Shown: positions 18,778 to 28,721, counted from the first letter of the stretch. The stretch: DNA of 64,000 nt from an uncultured Clostridia bacterium (GCA_934120645.1 CAKOUO010000003.1:47401-111400); one strand, 5' to 3'. The notes: generated from the sequence alone by a model not told the origin. Made by a program: numbers and translations.

Positions 18778-19335
18778 TTATAATTCTTGTTTTATTTTTT
18801 TCATTACCAATTGTAAATCATTTATAAAATCAACCTTTTTAGTTTCATCTCTCAAAAGAGCAGCAGGATGCCAAGTAGGCATATACATTATCCCTTTCTT
18901 CTCAACCCATTTACCTCTAGAAGCTGTAATACCATACTCTTTACCTAAAATATTCTTCAAAGCAACACTACCTAACAAAACTATTATTTTAGGTTTTACT
19001 AGCATAACTTGATTTCTCAAATAATCTAAGCAAGCATTTGCCTCATCATCTTCTGGATTTCTATTTGCTGGTGGTCTACATTTAACAATGTTAGCAATAT
19101 AAACTTCCTCTCTCTTTATTCCAACAATTCCAAAAGCCATATTCATAAGCTTTCCAGCTCTACCAACAAAAGGCTCACCTTGCCTATCCTCGTCCGCTCC
19201 TGGACCTTCACCTATAAACATTATATCTGCATTCTTATTTCCAACCCCAAATACAATATTTTGCCTTGTCTTACATAATTTACACTTATTACAATTAATT
19301 ATTGAATTTTCTAGTTCTTCCCAAGTTTCAAACAT
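18778..19335 (-). CDS. Family 4 uracil-DNA glycosylase (Fe-S type)
   Basis: This protein of about 185 residues removes uracil from DNA. The family-4 features are visible: cysteines CNKCKLC near the N-terminus and C in NIVKCRPPANRNPEDDE plus the later region for the 4Fe-4S cluster, the water-activating motif GEGPGADEDRQGEPFVG, and the C-terminal MPTWHPAALLRD. ATG 19335 is chosen because GGAGAAATAATA precedes it; the longer frame begins inside the adjacent repeat and would add a non-family tail. The ribosome site abuts the tandem repeat at 19351-19416, so the element now forms the upstream region of this gene. Other repair genes (addB, the OGG-type gene) lie close by. Confidence 0.93.
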   Translation of the reverse strand: MFETWEELENSIINCNKCKLCKTRQNIVFGVGNKNADIMFIGEGPGADEDRQGEPFVGRAGKLMNMAFGIVGIKREEVYIANIVKCRPPANRNPEDDEANACLDYLRNQVMLVKPKIIVLLGSVALKNILGKEYGITASRGKWVEKKGIMYMPTWHPAALLRDETKKVDFINDLQLVMKKIKQEL

Positions 19336-19350
19336 TATTATTTCTCCTTT

Positions 19351-19416
19351 TGTCCTTTTGGGGACGTTTCTCAAATGGACATTTTTGTCCTTTTGGTACC
19401 TGTCCCTAAATGGACA
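19351..19416. repeat. Two tandem 31-bp palindromic units (TGTCC...GGACA)
   Basis: Unit 1 is 19351-19381 and unit 2 is 19386-19416. Each begins TGTCCTTTTGG and ends AAATGGACA, with GGGAC or GTCCC inside. The second unit runs into the 3' end of the LD-carboxypeptidase gene and supplies its stop codon. Confidence 0.88.
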
Positions 19417-20344
19417 TTACGCAATTTTCTACTAATTTTATTTTTATGTTTTTTTCTGTATTTATTTCTGCTTTTGTACCTATTGGAATAACTATTTTTC
19501 TTTCTATATGTCCAAAATTATTTGATTTTATAATTGGAAATCTATAGTCTTCTCCTAAAACATCCATTACAATTTTTTCTAGTGATATTTTACTTTCATG
19601 TTCATAATTTCCAATCCATAGTCCTTTTATTTTATCAAATACTCCGTTTTGTTTCATATAATATAACCAGTTACTTGCAGTTGCAGGGTCAGTTTCAAAG
19701 CCTAGTTCTTCTAGAAATAAAATTTTATCTGTAAAATCTAACGAATATTTACCAGCAACCATTCCTCGCGTTAATGTAAGATTTCCACCTATAAGTTCTC
19801 CACTTACTTTTCCTTTTTGGATTGTTACATATTCTTCATTTTTTGTTCCTAGTTCTAAGCTTTCATCTACAAATCTGCTTAGAGCTTGTTTATAACTAAA
19901 ATCTGTTTCGTCTGTTGCTATTGTTTTAAAGTTTGTTCCACTAAATGTTACTAGTCCTGTTTTTTCTGTTATCATATTTGTAATTGAAGTTATATCACTA
20001 TATCCGCATATTATTTTAGGATTTTGTTTTATTAATTCATAGTCTAAATATTCAAATGTACTGTTACTATTATTTCCACCTTTTGCACACCATATCATTT
20101 TTACTTCTTTATCTGCAAACATTTCATTTATATCTTCTGCTTTTTCTTTTGCAGTAGCGCTATATTCATTTGTGTTTGAAAATATATTTTTTGAATATTT
20201 TACTTTAAATCCTCTTCTTTCTACAATTTCTTTTGCTCTATTTAATTCATCTATATTGTCTTCAATTATTGGGCTTGATGGCGCTACAACTCCTATTGTA
20301 TCACCTATTTTTAATTTTGATGGTAATAATTTGGGTAAACTCAT
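19406..20344 (-). CDS. S66 family LD-carboxypeptidase / MccF-like peptidase
   Basis: A 312-residue S66 serine peptidase, the family that removes the terminal D-Ala from murein tetrapeptides during recycling (LdcA) or cleaves microcin C-like conjugates (MccF). The nucleophile serine is in CGYSDIT near residue 115. The supporting Glu lies in LFLEELGFETDP and the His in NNFGHIERK. The N-terminal IGVVAPSSP motif is typical. No signal peptide is present, consistent with a cytoplasmic recycling enzyme. AAGGAGATAGT precedes the ATG. The final residues CVMSI and the TAG stop are encoded by the adjacent repeat unit. Confidence 0.93.
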   Translation of the reverse strand: MSLPKLLPSKLKIGDTIGVVAPSSPIIEDNIDELNRAKEIVERRGFKVKYSKNIFSNTNEYSATAKEKAEDINEMFADKEVKMIWCAKGGNNSNSTFEYLDYELIKQNPKIICGYSDITSITNMITEKTGLVTFSGTNFKTIATDETDFSYKQALSRFVDESLELGTKNEEYVTIQKGKVSGELIGGNLTLTRGMVAGKYSLDFTDKILFLEELGFETDPATASNWLYYMKQNGVFDKIKGLWIGNYEHESKISLEKIVMDVLGEDYRFPIIKSNNFGHIERKIVIPIGTKAEINTEKNIKIKLVENCVMSI

Positions 20345-20368
20345 ACTATCTCCTTTTCTTTAAATTCA

Positions 20369-21670
20369 TCATATTTTCTTTCTTCTTTTGAATACTGTTC
20401 TGGCTTTAATCCTAGTCTTGTTTTCATATATATATATATATATTAATATATATATTATTGTAAATATTGTTCCTACTATTATCAAGGCATTTGCAGAAGT
20501 TGTAATTCCTAATATAAATGAAGCTAAAAATCCAAATATCATTCTAACAAAATTTCTAATCAAATTGTATACAGAAGTTATTTGAGTGTCTATATCTTTA
20601 TTTGCAAAACTCATTAAATATCTATCTATTATTGTATAATACATTCCATTTACAAAACCAAATATCATATATGCACCTAATATTATTATAGTTCCTATTA
20701 AGTTTTCTTTTATTTCTGTTATTCCACAAATTCCTGTTATTATTGCACTTATTGATAATATTAATGATAATATTGTAAGTGATTTATTTTTAAACATCTT
20801 ATTAAATTCATTTTCTTTTTTTGATGCAATTGCATTTACAAGACTATTTATAGCACCAGCATAACCTATTACTACAGCTGATAATTTTATATCTTCTAAA
20901 AGACTAACTTCATAATTTTCTAATATTGCCAACAATGTGCAGATGAAAGCTGCTGATAATATTAATGCTTTTAGTCTTTCTGATTTCAAAACAAATTTAA
21001 ATCCTGATCTTATATCTTCAATTTCATTAACTTCCATTGTCTTTTTGAAGTTAACTTTTGTTTTTTTGTTTGGTTCTATAAATCCCATAGATATTATTGT
21101 TGCTATTATTAATACTATCAATAAACATATCATTGGCAAATATCCATTTATCACAAATAAATATCCTGAAATTATTTTTGAACTCATCTCTAGTATATAA
21201 TACCCTGTTGAACCTTTTGAATTCAACTTTGAAAAAATTTGATTTTTATATTTTGATGGTGGTATTGATTCTTTTAATAAGGCTGATGCTACTGTTTCTT
21301 TAAGTCCAAATCCTATTGCTGATATAAAATTTGCTAAAATCAAATCATATATATTTCTACTAAAAATAATTATAAGCATATATACTACAAGTGAAAAATT
21401 TCCTATTACCAAGCTCTTTTTTTTGCCCAAAAATGCTATTATAATATTTATTGGTATTTGTAAAATCATTACAAATAAGGCATAAAAACTGTCTGTTAGT
21501 ACTACATCTGATGCACTTATATTTTTTATTTGAGTTAAAAATAAAAAGTTTATTGTATAATAAAATAGCAAGTCCCATGATAGTGCTTTGTATATTGGAA
21601 ATAATTTCATATTTATTTTTCTCATTTTTTGTTTTTCTTCTTTTGTTTCTTTTATTTCTTCTGTTTTCAT
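20369..21670 (-). CDS. Major facilitator superfamily permease
   Basis: A 433-residue integral membrane protein with about 12 predicted hydrophobic helices. It has a charged N-terminal tail of 20 residues and a basic C-terminus (KTRIKARTVFKRRKK). The overall pattern, with DSFYALFVMILQIP and GKKKSLVIGN in the first half, matches small MFS drug or solute exporters found in Bacillota; the substrate cannot be inferred. Near its 3' end the codons fall in an AT dinucleotide run (about 20427-20457) encoding alternating Ile and Tyr in the last helix. GAGGTAAAT precedes ATG 21670. Confidence 0.82.
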   Translation of the reverse strand: MKTEEIKETKEEKQKMRKINMKLFPIYKALSWDLLFYYTINFLFLTQIKNISASDVVLTDSFYALFVMILQIPINIIIAFLGKKKSLVIGNFSLVVYMLIIIFSRNIYDLILANFISAIGFGLKETVASALLKESIPPSKYKNQIFSKLNSKGSTGYYILEMSSKIISGYLFVINGYLPMICLLIVLIIATIISMGFIEPNKKTKVNFKKTMEVNEIEDIRSGFKFVLKSERLKALILSAAFICTLLAILENYEVSLLEDIKLSAVVIGYAGAINSLVNAIASKKENEFNKMFKNKSLTILSLILSISAIITGICGITEIKENLIGTIIILGAYMIFGFVNGMYYTIIDRYLMSFANKDIDTQITSVYNLIRNFVRMIFGFLASFILGITTSANALIIVGTIFTIIYILIYIYIYENKTRIKARTVFKRRKKI

Positions 21671-21731
21671 ATTTACCTCTTTTAAGTTTTATATTTTTGT
21701 AAAATTAAAAATTGGTTATTTCAAATTACAG

Positions 21732-22586
21732 TTATTTTTCTAGTATTGATATTAATGCAGTATTTAATCCATACACCTGTTTTTCTACTCTAAAAGAATG
21801 AATTAAATCTTTATGGCACACACTACAAAGACCACTATCAACAATATTTTCTTTTTTTAATCCTAATTGTTCTAATATAATCCTGTTTATCAAAACTGTA
21901 TCAATATTCCACTTTTCTTTATTTTTTTGTTTTTCCATTATATCTATATTCTTGCTTATATCTAAATCTTCAAACTCTTCTAAAAATAAATCTTTAACAT
22001 CTTCATCAACTTCAAAGTGACATTTTCTAATACTAGGACAAATACAACAAATAATATTTTCAGGTTTACAATCAAATTCATTTACCATTTTTTCAACTGT
22101 TTTTACTGAGATTCTTTGTAATGTACCCTTCCATCCAGAGTGTGTATTTGCAATTGTTTTTGTTAATGGATCAAAGAATAATAACAATATACAATCAGCA
22201 TTTGTTGTTGATAATACCAAATTTGCCTTTTGTGTTACAATTCCATCTGTTCTACTATATTCATCTAAATTTATATCTGGAAAGTCTTGATTAATTTTCT
22301 TACTCGCAATTGCAATATTGTCTGTATGCTCTTGATTTGTTTTTACTACATTTTTGTAATCCACATTTATTGCTTCACATAAATTTTTATAATCTTGTAT
22401 TGCTTTGTTAAATTCTTGTTCTGGCAACTCCTGTTTATTTACTCTTGCTGTTCTATAATTAACATCTGTTCCTATTGAATATGCATGTGCTACTATGTCA
22501 CTATATTTTAGTAATTTTTTAAATTGTAAATATTGTACTCCATCTTTTACTATATGCACAACATTTTTATTACTTAAATCTTTCAA
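21732..22586 (-). CDS. pgeF: Peptidoglycan editing factor PgeF (YfiH / multicopper 'laccase-domain' family)
   Basis: About 284 residues of the COG1496 family, which hydrolyses mis-incorporated amino acids from UDP-MurNAc precursors and was formerly called a polyphenol oxidase. Conserved motifs are TTNADCILLLF, NTHSGWKGT, ICPSIRKCHFEVD and GLCSVCHKDLIHSFR. A TTG at 22586 is chosen as start because AGGAGGT lies six bases upstream. An ATG at 22610 also exists but lacks its own ribosome site and overlaps the addB stop. It directly follows addB on the same strand, so the two are likely co-transcribed. Confidence 0.9.
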   Translation of the reverse strand: MKDLSNKNVVHIVKDGVQYLQFKKLLKYSDIVAHAYSIGTDVNYRTARVNKQELPEQEFNKAIQDYKNLCEAINVDYKNVVKTNQEHTDNIAIASKKINQDFPDINLDEYSRTDGIVTQKANLVLSTTNADCILLLFFDPLTKTIANTHSGWKGTLQRISVKTVEKMVNEFDCKPENIICCICPSIRKCHFEVDEDVKDLFLEEFEDLDISKNIDIMEKQKNKEKWNIDTVLINRIILEQLGLKKENIVDSGLCSVCHKDLIHSFRVEKQVYGLNTALISILEK

Positions 22587-22610
22587 TACATTACCTCCTA
22601 TTTTCGACAT

Positions 22611-25600
22611 TTACTTACACAAATTATGGAACTCTTTAGGCCCGTCCCCTTTGACTTTGACATTTTGTTTCATTTTTCTAATTATATCATCTTTTGTTTT
22701 TTTGTCTATATAATTATAGCTATTTCCACACATTCTTGTGTCAAATCCACATATTGCTTTGTAAGAGCAATATTCACATGGTGTTTTTCCTTCTTTGTTA
22801 TATGGTTTTATATTTATCTTTCCTTTTAAAATTTCCTTTGATATTTCTTTTAGTGTTTTATATATATAGTCTTGTAATATTTTAAATTCTTCTTTAGTAA
22901 CTCCATTTGTTCTGCTTTCATATATTTCTCCTGTTTTTGTAAGTGCTGCTGGTATTAGTTTTGATGTTCCTGTGTTTAATGTGTTATCATGCATTTTTAT
23001 AACTTTTACATCTGCTAATATTAGTCCTTTCATTTTAAAGTTCTTTCTAATTTTTTCTTCTATTTCTTCTTCGTTTATCTTTTTATCTGATTTTATCATT
23101 TGTTCTAGTAAGCTGAAATATAGTACTCCTGCTGGCATTAAGTCTTCTTCTTTACATACAGCATCCATATAGGTTAATAATTGTAATTGTAGTCCTGCAT
23201 ATACTTCATTTAAGTCTATGTTTTTTGCTGATGATTTATAGTCTATAATTCTTAAATATCTTCCGTCTTCAGATGTTGCTGTGTCTATTCTATCTATTTT
23301 TCCTGTTATTTCTACTTTTTTTCCACTTTCTAGTATTTGTAACTGTATTGGTCTATATCTTCCTGATTTTTCAAATTCTATTTCTGTTCCTTCTATATTA
23401 AAATCACTATATACTAGTCCTTCTATGATATATCTTAAGGCTTTTGATATTATTCTTTTTAATCTTCTTATTAGAACTTTGTATTTTGCTGTTGCTACAA
23501 ATGCATATTTTCTTCCATTATCTAGTTTGTCTTCTATTACTGTATTTACTATTTGTTCTATTTTACTTTGTTCTAATAATAATGATGGTAATTCTATATT
23601 TTCTTCTTTTACTTTTTTAAAAAATTCATCTATTGTTTCATGCATGAATGATCCTGTATCAAAGTTTTGGACTTTTAGTTCTTCTTTTTCTTTTAGTTTT
23701 AATCCATATTGTAAATAATATGAAAATGGGCATCTTGCATACTGTTCAAGTTTTGATATACTTGTGTTTAATGTATTTCCATATAATTTTTCTATTGTTT
23801 TTTTATCAATATCTTGTGGAATATTAGTATAGTCAATAGCTTTTAAATCTATTTGTAATTTTTCTTTCCAATCATTTTGTTTTTTATAATATTCATAAAT
23901 TAAATACCATATATCATCTATTGTTTTATTTTCTCTTAAGTTTGAAATATTCTCTAATAATTCTTGATATGTTATTAATTTATTTGTAATTTCATATTTT
24001 TTTTCTATGATGTCGCTTTCTTCTTTTAAGTTAGGAAAAATTTTTTTTATTTTATGTATTATCATTGATGGTCTTAGTGATTTTCCTTCTGTTTCTGATG
24101 ATGAATATGATAAATATAAACTTTTTTCAGCTGTTGTAAATGCTTTATATATATTAAAATTTTCCTCATATAAATTTTCTAATGTTCCATTTGCAAGCTC
24201 TATTCCATCATTTTTTAGAACTTCTCTATCTTTATCTCCAAAAAAGCCTTCTGTTTTATTTATGCTAGGAAAACTTCCATCATTTAAACCTATTATAAAT
24301 ATTGTATTAACCTTATGACTTCTTGATCTTTCTACATCACCAATAATTACTTGGTCTTGTGTTCCTGGTATTTTTCCAAGTTCACTGTTTTTTAATCCTG
24401 TTTTTAATATTTGTAAGTATTTATCAATACTCAATTTTTCTTTTCCAAATATTAAAACCATTTCATCAAATATATCTAATACAATCTTATAACTTGATAT
24501 ATATTCATTTGCTAAATCAATAAATCCTGCTTCTTCTAATTCTTGTATTTTATTATTTATTTTTAATTCAATATTTTGTTCTTGAAAAAATTCATAAATT
24601 GCTTTTGTTGTTTCTTTTACTGTTCCAAATTTATTCTTTAATTCCAATAATGGTTCAACAATTTTTTTTCTTAATTCATTTAAATATTCTATTTCTTCTT
24701 TGTTGTTTTCTTTTATTCCATATTTAAAATCATTTTTCCACTTACTCTGCTTTATTCCCCATTTTATACAATAATTTTCTAACTTAAATATATCATCTTC
24801 TTCTATATCAGAAAATCCGGTTTTTAAATAATTAAAAATAGAGTCCTTAGAAAAATTTTGGCTATATATTTCAAAAATTGAAAGTATATATTGAATAATT
24901 ATATTTTGATTTAAATCTCTTTTTTCATCTATAAAAATAGGTATATCATACTCAGCAAATATAGCTCTTACTAAATTAGAATATGTATCTAAATTTTGTG
25001 TAATGATTGATATATCTTTATATCTTAATTTTTCTTCTCTTACTAATTTTGTTATTTTTTTTGCTATATTTTCTATTTCTGAATACTGATTTTTAGCTAA
25101 AAATATTTTTATATTCCTTACATTTTTATTATATTTTTCAATTTTATTTGCATAGATATTCTTTTCTAAGTGTTTCAATTCTTCTGTTTTAAATCTTGGT
25201 TGTTTATCTAAAAATATGGTATCATCTAATTTTAAATTATTTTCTTTTATCAAATTCATAATTTTAGATACTGTTATTTTATTTGAATAAAATATATCTG
25301 TATTTGGATTTATACTTGGTTGTAAACTATCTGTGCATATTGTTATTGTTACCTGTTTTGCACACTTTATAAATTTTTCTAATACTTTGTATTCTTGATA
25401 TGTAAATCCAGAAAATTCATCAATATAAATTAAGCTGTCTTTAATTAATTCTATTTCTTCTAATCTTTCTGAAAGTACATTTAATAAATCATTTTCTTCT
25501 ATATATTCACCTTGTAGCTTTTCTTCAAATTTCTGATATACTAATATAATATCATTTAATTTGGTTTTTAAATATTCATCTTGGATTTTTTCGCTTTCTT

Positions 25601-26006
25601 CTTGTAAATCTTGAATAGTTACTCCATGTTTTTTTAATTCTGTTATTGCTGTAATAGATACATCTATATTTTCATCTGATTTGCTTAAAAATTTTAAATT
25701 TTTTTTGTTTTCATTTAATATAGAATATATCAACATTGATTTTCCACACTTTGTTAATTTTGTTTTTTTATCTCCACCAGTTTCTTGTAATACTCTATGT
25801 GCCATTCTACTTAAAGTTATTACTTCTGCATTCATTACAGCTGTTGTGTTTATTGAATTCATCAATTTTTTTTCTGCTGTAAAAGAAAATTGTTCTGGAG
25901 TTATAATATATATCTTTTTTTCTTTTTCTATAAGATTAGCTATTTCTCTAAAACAATATGTACTTTTTCCACTTCCTGATTTTCCATATATTATTCTTAA
26001 TCCCAT
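22611..26006 (-). CDS. addB: ATP-dependent helicase/nuclease subunit B AddB
   Basis: A 1,131-residue AddB, partner of AddA in double-strand break end processing. The N-terminal Walker A is GKSGSGKST (residues 9-17). The C-terminal RecB-family nuclease domain has GKIDRID followed by RIIDYKSSAK as the D...DxK core. The Fe-S cluster cysteines are one in YARCPFSYYLQYGL and three in PCEYCSYKAICGFD near the end. ATG 26006 follows AAAGGAGGAAAA. No addA lies beside it in this window. The last dozen codons (ending GDGPKEFHNLCK) overlap a GGGACG-type repeat, so the extreme C-terminus is probably element-derived. Confidence 0.95.
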   Translation of the reverse strand: MGLRIIYGKSGSGKSTYCFREIANLIEKEKKIYIITPEQFSFTAEKKLMNSINTTAVMNAEVITLSRMAHRVLQETGGDKKTKLTKCGKSMLIYSILNENKKNLKFLSKSDENIDVSITAITELKKHGVTIQDLQEESEKIQDEYLKTKLNDIILVYQKFEEKLQGEYIEENDLLNVLSERLEEIELIKDSLIYIDEFSGFTYQEYKVLEKFIKCAKQVTITICTDSLQPSINPNTDIFYSNKITVSKIMNLIKENNLKLDDTIFLDKQPRFKTEELKHLEKNIYANKIEKYNKNVRNIKIFLAKNQYSEIENIAKKITKLVREEKLRYKDISIITQNLDTYSNLVRAIFAEYDIPIFIDEKRDLNQNIIIQYILSIFEIYSQNFSKDSIFNYLKTGFSDIEEDDIFKLENYCIKWGIKQSKWKNDFKYGIKENNKEEIEYLNELRKKIVEPLLELKNKFGTVKETTKAIYEFFQEQNIELKINNKIQELEEAGFIDLANEYISSYKIVLDIFDEMVLIFGKEKLSIDKYLQILKTGLKNSELGKIPGTQDQVIIGDVERSRSHKVNTIFIIGLNDGSFPSINKTEGFFGDKDREVLKNDGIELANGTLENLYEENFNIYKAFTTAEKSLYLSYSSSETEGKSLRPSMIIHKIKKIFPNLKEESDIIEKKYEITNKLITYQELLENISNLRENKTIDDIWYLIYEYYKKQNDWKEKLQIDLKAIDYTNIPQDIDKKTIEKLYGNTLNTSISKLEQYARCPFSYYLQYGLKLKEKEELKVQNFDTGSFMHETIDEFFKKVKEENIELPSLLLEQSKIEQIVNTVIEDKLDNGRKYAFVATAKYKVLIRRLKRIISKALRYIIEGLVYSDFNIEGTEIEFEKSGRYRPIQLQILESGKKVEITGKIDRIDTATSEDGRYLRIIDYKSSAKNIDLNEVYAGLQLQLLTYMDAVCKEEDLMPAGVLYFSLLEQMIKSDKKINEEEIEEKIRKNFKMKGLILADVKVIKMHDNTLNTGTSKLIPAALTKTGEIYESRTNGVTKEEFKILQDYIYKTLKEISKEILKGKINIKPYNKEGKTPCEYCSYKAICGFDTRMCGNSYNYIDKKTKDDIIRKMKQNVKVKGDGPKEFHNLCK
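22637..22667. repeat. GGGACGG-type repeat copy inside the 3' end of addB
   Basis: On the minus strand TGTCAAAGTC is followed by AAAGGGGACGGGCC. It resembles the mfd-end copies and is translated as the addB tail. It is diverged, so membership is likely rather than certain. Confidence 0.6.
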
Positions 26007-26030
26007 TTTTCCTCCTTTTAAAGGATTGAT

Positions 26031-26903
26031 TTATTTAGACATTTCTCTTCTCCAATAAAATAAATATTGTTGTGCAAGCCCTGCTAGTTCTCCAAATTTT
26101 TCGTTTGCAATTTTTTCTATTTTTTTCTTACTTACTTTCTGCTCATTTGGGTCTTTTATATATAAATCATTCATTACTCTTCTAACCCATACATCAATTG
26201 GAAATACTTCAAATCTCTTTAAATCTGAAAATAGAAGTATACAATCTGCAACTTTAGGTCCTACGCCTGATAATGTTAATAGCTGATTTCTTACTTCTTC
26301 TGTATTTTTATTTGTTTTCATACTATCTAGATTAACTTTATTTTCCAATATCATTTTTGTTGTTTCATATAAACGTATATCTCTAAAACCTAATCCTAAT
26401 TTTCTATATTCATCTACTGTAACATTTTTTAATTCTTCTGCTGTTGGAAAAGTATAATATTTTTTATTATTCCATTCTATTTCTTTACCATATTTTTCTG
26501 ATAATCTCTCTATTATTCCTTTTATTCTTGGTATATTGTTATTGGCTGATATTATAAAAGATATTATTGTTTCCCATAAATCTTGATTTAAAATTCTAAT
26601 TCCGTTACCATATTCTACACTTGCCTTCATGTATATATCTATCTTTGATAATTTTGATTTAATTTCTTGATAATCCCTATCTAAATCAAAATATTGTTTA
26701 ACTACTTCAGAAATATCTTTATTACATATTCCTCTAAAAATTATCTCATTATTTATCTTTTTTACATTTAAAACAGCATTTTTTATAACTCCTGTATAGC
26801 TATTGTCTTCATTTTTATTCCATCTAAAACATTGACCACAATCAAATATATCTTCAAGTTCAAAAGAATCTTGATTTTTTATTATATATTCTTGTTCTTT
26901 CAT
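26031..26903 (-). CDS. 8-oxoguanine DNA glycosylase/AP lyase (OGG1 type)
   Basis: A 290-residue protein that resembles OGG1 rather than MutM. The N-terminal barrel domain (FDCGQCFRWNK; RGICNKDISEVVKQYFDLD) is followed by the helix-hairpin-helix domain. The hairpin and catalytic lysine lie in LTLSGVGPKVADCILLFS, and the catalytic Asp in FEVFPIDVWVRRV. Earlier QDLWETIISFIISANNNI matches the family. It should remove oxidised guanine and cleave the strand. It lies upstream of addB with a gap of about 25 bases, so a DNA-repair transcript is likely. TTGGAGAAAATT precedes ATG 26903. Confidence 0.92.
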   Translation of the reverse strand: MKEQEYIIKNQDSFELEDIFDCGQCFRWNKNEDNSYTGVIKNAVLNVKKINNEIIFRGICNKDISEVVKQYFDLDRDYQEIKSKLSKIDIYMKASVEYGNGIRILNQDLWETIISFIISANNNIPRIKGIIERLSEKYGKEIEWNNKKYYTFPTAEELKNVTVDEYRKLGLGFRDIRLYETTKMILENKVNLDSMKTNKNTEEVRNQLLTLSGVGPKVADCILLFSDLKRFEVFPIDVWVRRVMNDLYIKDPNEQKVSKKKIEKIANEKFGELAGLAQQYLFYWRREMSK

Positions 26904-27017
26904 AAATTTTCTCCAATTTTGTATATTTTTTTTATTATATCACATAAATATAATAAGTTTCAATTGATTTTTTATTTACATTATGATATATATAAATTAT
27001 TAGGAGGATTTATACTA

Positions 27018-28721
27018 ATGAAAGGACGTTTAAATTTACTATCTGACTTGGATAAAGCTATAAATAAGGTAAAAATATTTAAAAACCCAGAATTTGAAAA
27101 TGTATATTCTAAGCAGTATTGGGAGAATATTATATATCCAATATTTAATGATACAAATAAAAAATTCACTTTTATTTTTGGTGATTTTAATAAATTAGGT
27201 ATAATTAATGAGCTTTATGGTCATGAATTAGGTACAAAAGCAATGGAATATTCTCTAAATTTAATTAGAGATTCATTACCTAGTGATTCAATTATCGTTA
27301 GATTAGGTGGAGATGAATTCTGTTTTATAGTTCCTAATTTATTAAAAAATGAATGTGAAAAATATATTGAAGCAATTCATAATTCTTTAGAATTAAATTC
27401 CACTTTAGTTTCAGGTTTATCTATTGAATTAGCATCTGCTGACTCTACTGAAGGAACATTATCTGATTTAGTTTCCCGCACAGATTTAGAAGTTAGTAAA
27501 ATTAAATCCTCAAAAAAAGAGAATGACTCACCTGCCAAAATAATATCTAGTGAATTTATTCCTCTAGATATTCCAACAGACGCAACTAAAGAAGAGGCAG
27601 AAAAATGGGTAAATATTAATAATCATATAAATGTAATTATATATAATTTTTTACAAGATTTACGTCCATCAAAAAATTTTGAATTTACAGATGAACAAAT
27701 AAAAAATGCATCTTATTTTATTATTGACAGTATTTCTTCTTTGTTAAATAAAAAAACACAAACTAATAAAGATTCTGAATACTCAATTCCCGATAATGGT
27801 GACTTTAATTTTAATAGTACTATTGATTCTAAAACAGCAAAATTAATCCACTTTTTAGTAACTGATAAAAAAAGCATTAATTTAGATTTATTATCAGATT
27901 TTGCTTTAAAAGATTTAGCTAATAAAATGAATTCATTAACAGAAAACTTAATAAGAGATACAAACTCTGGTTTATTTATATACCCATATTTTAAGTTATT
28001 TTTAGTTTCAAACTTAGTAGGTACAAATGAGCATATGTATAGCTCTTATGTTTCTACTAATGGTATAAAATTATCTAATTCTGCTTATGGGCATGACTTT
28101 ACAGATTCTAGATTAGATAAAACTAATAAAGAATTTTTAGATTTAGTTTATAAAAAGTTTGAATTCAATAACAAATCTTTTGAATATTCACCAAACTCTT
28201 TATATGTAATTCAAAAATCTGCCGGTGATTTTTTGTTTATATATTCAAGTGATAGAAAATTTGAAGTTGAATCAAAATTAGGAGATATTATATCAACTAT
28301 AAATGAAAAGGCTAATATAAAAGACCCTTACAGCTCATTTATGATGTCTTATGCACCTATGTTAGGCAACAATAATAGTCTTCCAGTAGAAGTTCTTAAT
28401 ACAGATTCTGCTAATAATATTATATATTCTATAAAAGCATTAAATGATATGGCTGACTTTAATAAAGATCCTCTTAAAAAATCTCTTTTTAAAAGTAAAG
28501 ATTCGGTTGTTGCTTTTGAAAAATTAGTAACTCCTCTATTAGATACTTATTTACAATTACCTAATACAGGAAGTGATATAAAAAGAGATTCACTGCTTAT
28601 TAGAAATTTTTATAGATCTCTTTTAAATTATGAAGTTAATCATAATAGTTCTAGAATATATAAAAAATCTCATTCTAGTGTTTCTAAAACTTTTCCTGAT
28701 AAAGATGATTTTGAAAAATAA
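27018..28721 (+). CDS. GGDEF-domain protein with a long uncharacterised C-terminal region
   Basis: This 567-residue protein starts at ATG 27018, behind AGGAGGATTT; a longer upstream frame lacks support. Residues about 50-175 form a GGDEF domain: FIFGDFNKLGIINELYGHEL holds the first metal-binding Asp, and VRLGGDEFCFI is an intact signature. The residues upstream of GGDEF do not form the RxxD product-inhibition site. The remaining 390 residues match no family I know; they are soluble, Ser/Asn/Lys rich and contain a second ordered stretch, SAGDFLFIYSSDRKFEVESK, that looks like a diverged nucleotide-cyclase-like strand pair. No sensor, membrane or EAL domain is visible. A diguanylate cyclase role is plausible but unproven. 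Confidence 0.72.
   Translation: MKGRLNLLSDLDKAINKVKIFKNPEFENVYSKQYWENIIYPIFNDTNKKFTFIFGDFNKLGIINELYGHELGTKAMEYSLNLIRDSLPSDSIIVRLGGDEFCFIVPNLLKNECEKYIEAIHNSLELNSTLVSGLSIELASADSTEGTLSDLVSRTDLEVSKIKSSKKENDSPAKIISSEFIPLDIPTDATKEEAEKWVNINNHINVIIYNFLQDLRPSKNFEFTDEQIKNASYFIIDSISSLLNKKTQTNKDSEYSIPDNGDFNFNSTIDSKTAKLIHFLVTDKKSINLDLLSDFALKDLANKMNSLTENLIRDTNSGLFIYPYFKLFLVSNLVGTNEHMYSSYVSTNGIKLSNSAYGHDFTDSRLDKTNKEFLDLVYKKFEFNNKSFEYSPNSLYVIQKSAGDFLFIYSSDRKFEVESKLGDIISTINEKANIKDPYSSFMMSYAPMLGNNNSLPVEVLNTDSANNIIYSIKALNDMADFNKDPLKKSLFKSKDSVVAFEKLVTPLLDTYLQLPNTGSDIKRDSLLIRNFYRSLLNYEVNHNSSRIYKKSHSSVSKTFPDKDDFEK

Noticed and set aside
20424..20457. AT dinucleotide run as a regulatory or phase-variable element
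   Set aside because: It lies inside the MFS reading frame encoding a hydrophobic Ile/Tyr stretch; the frame is open and no variation can be judged from one sequence.
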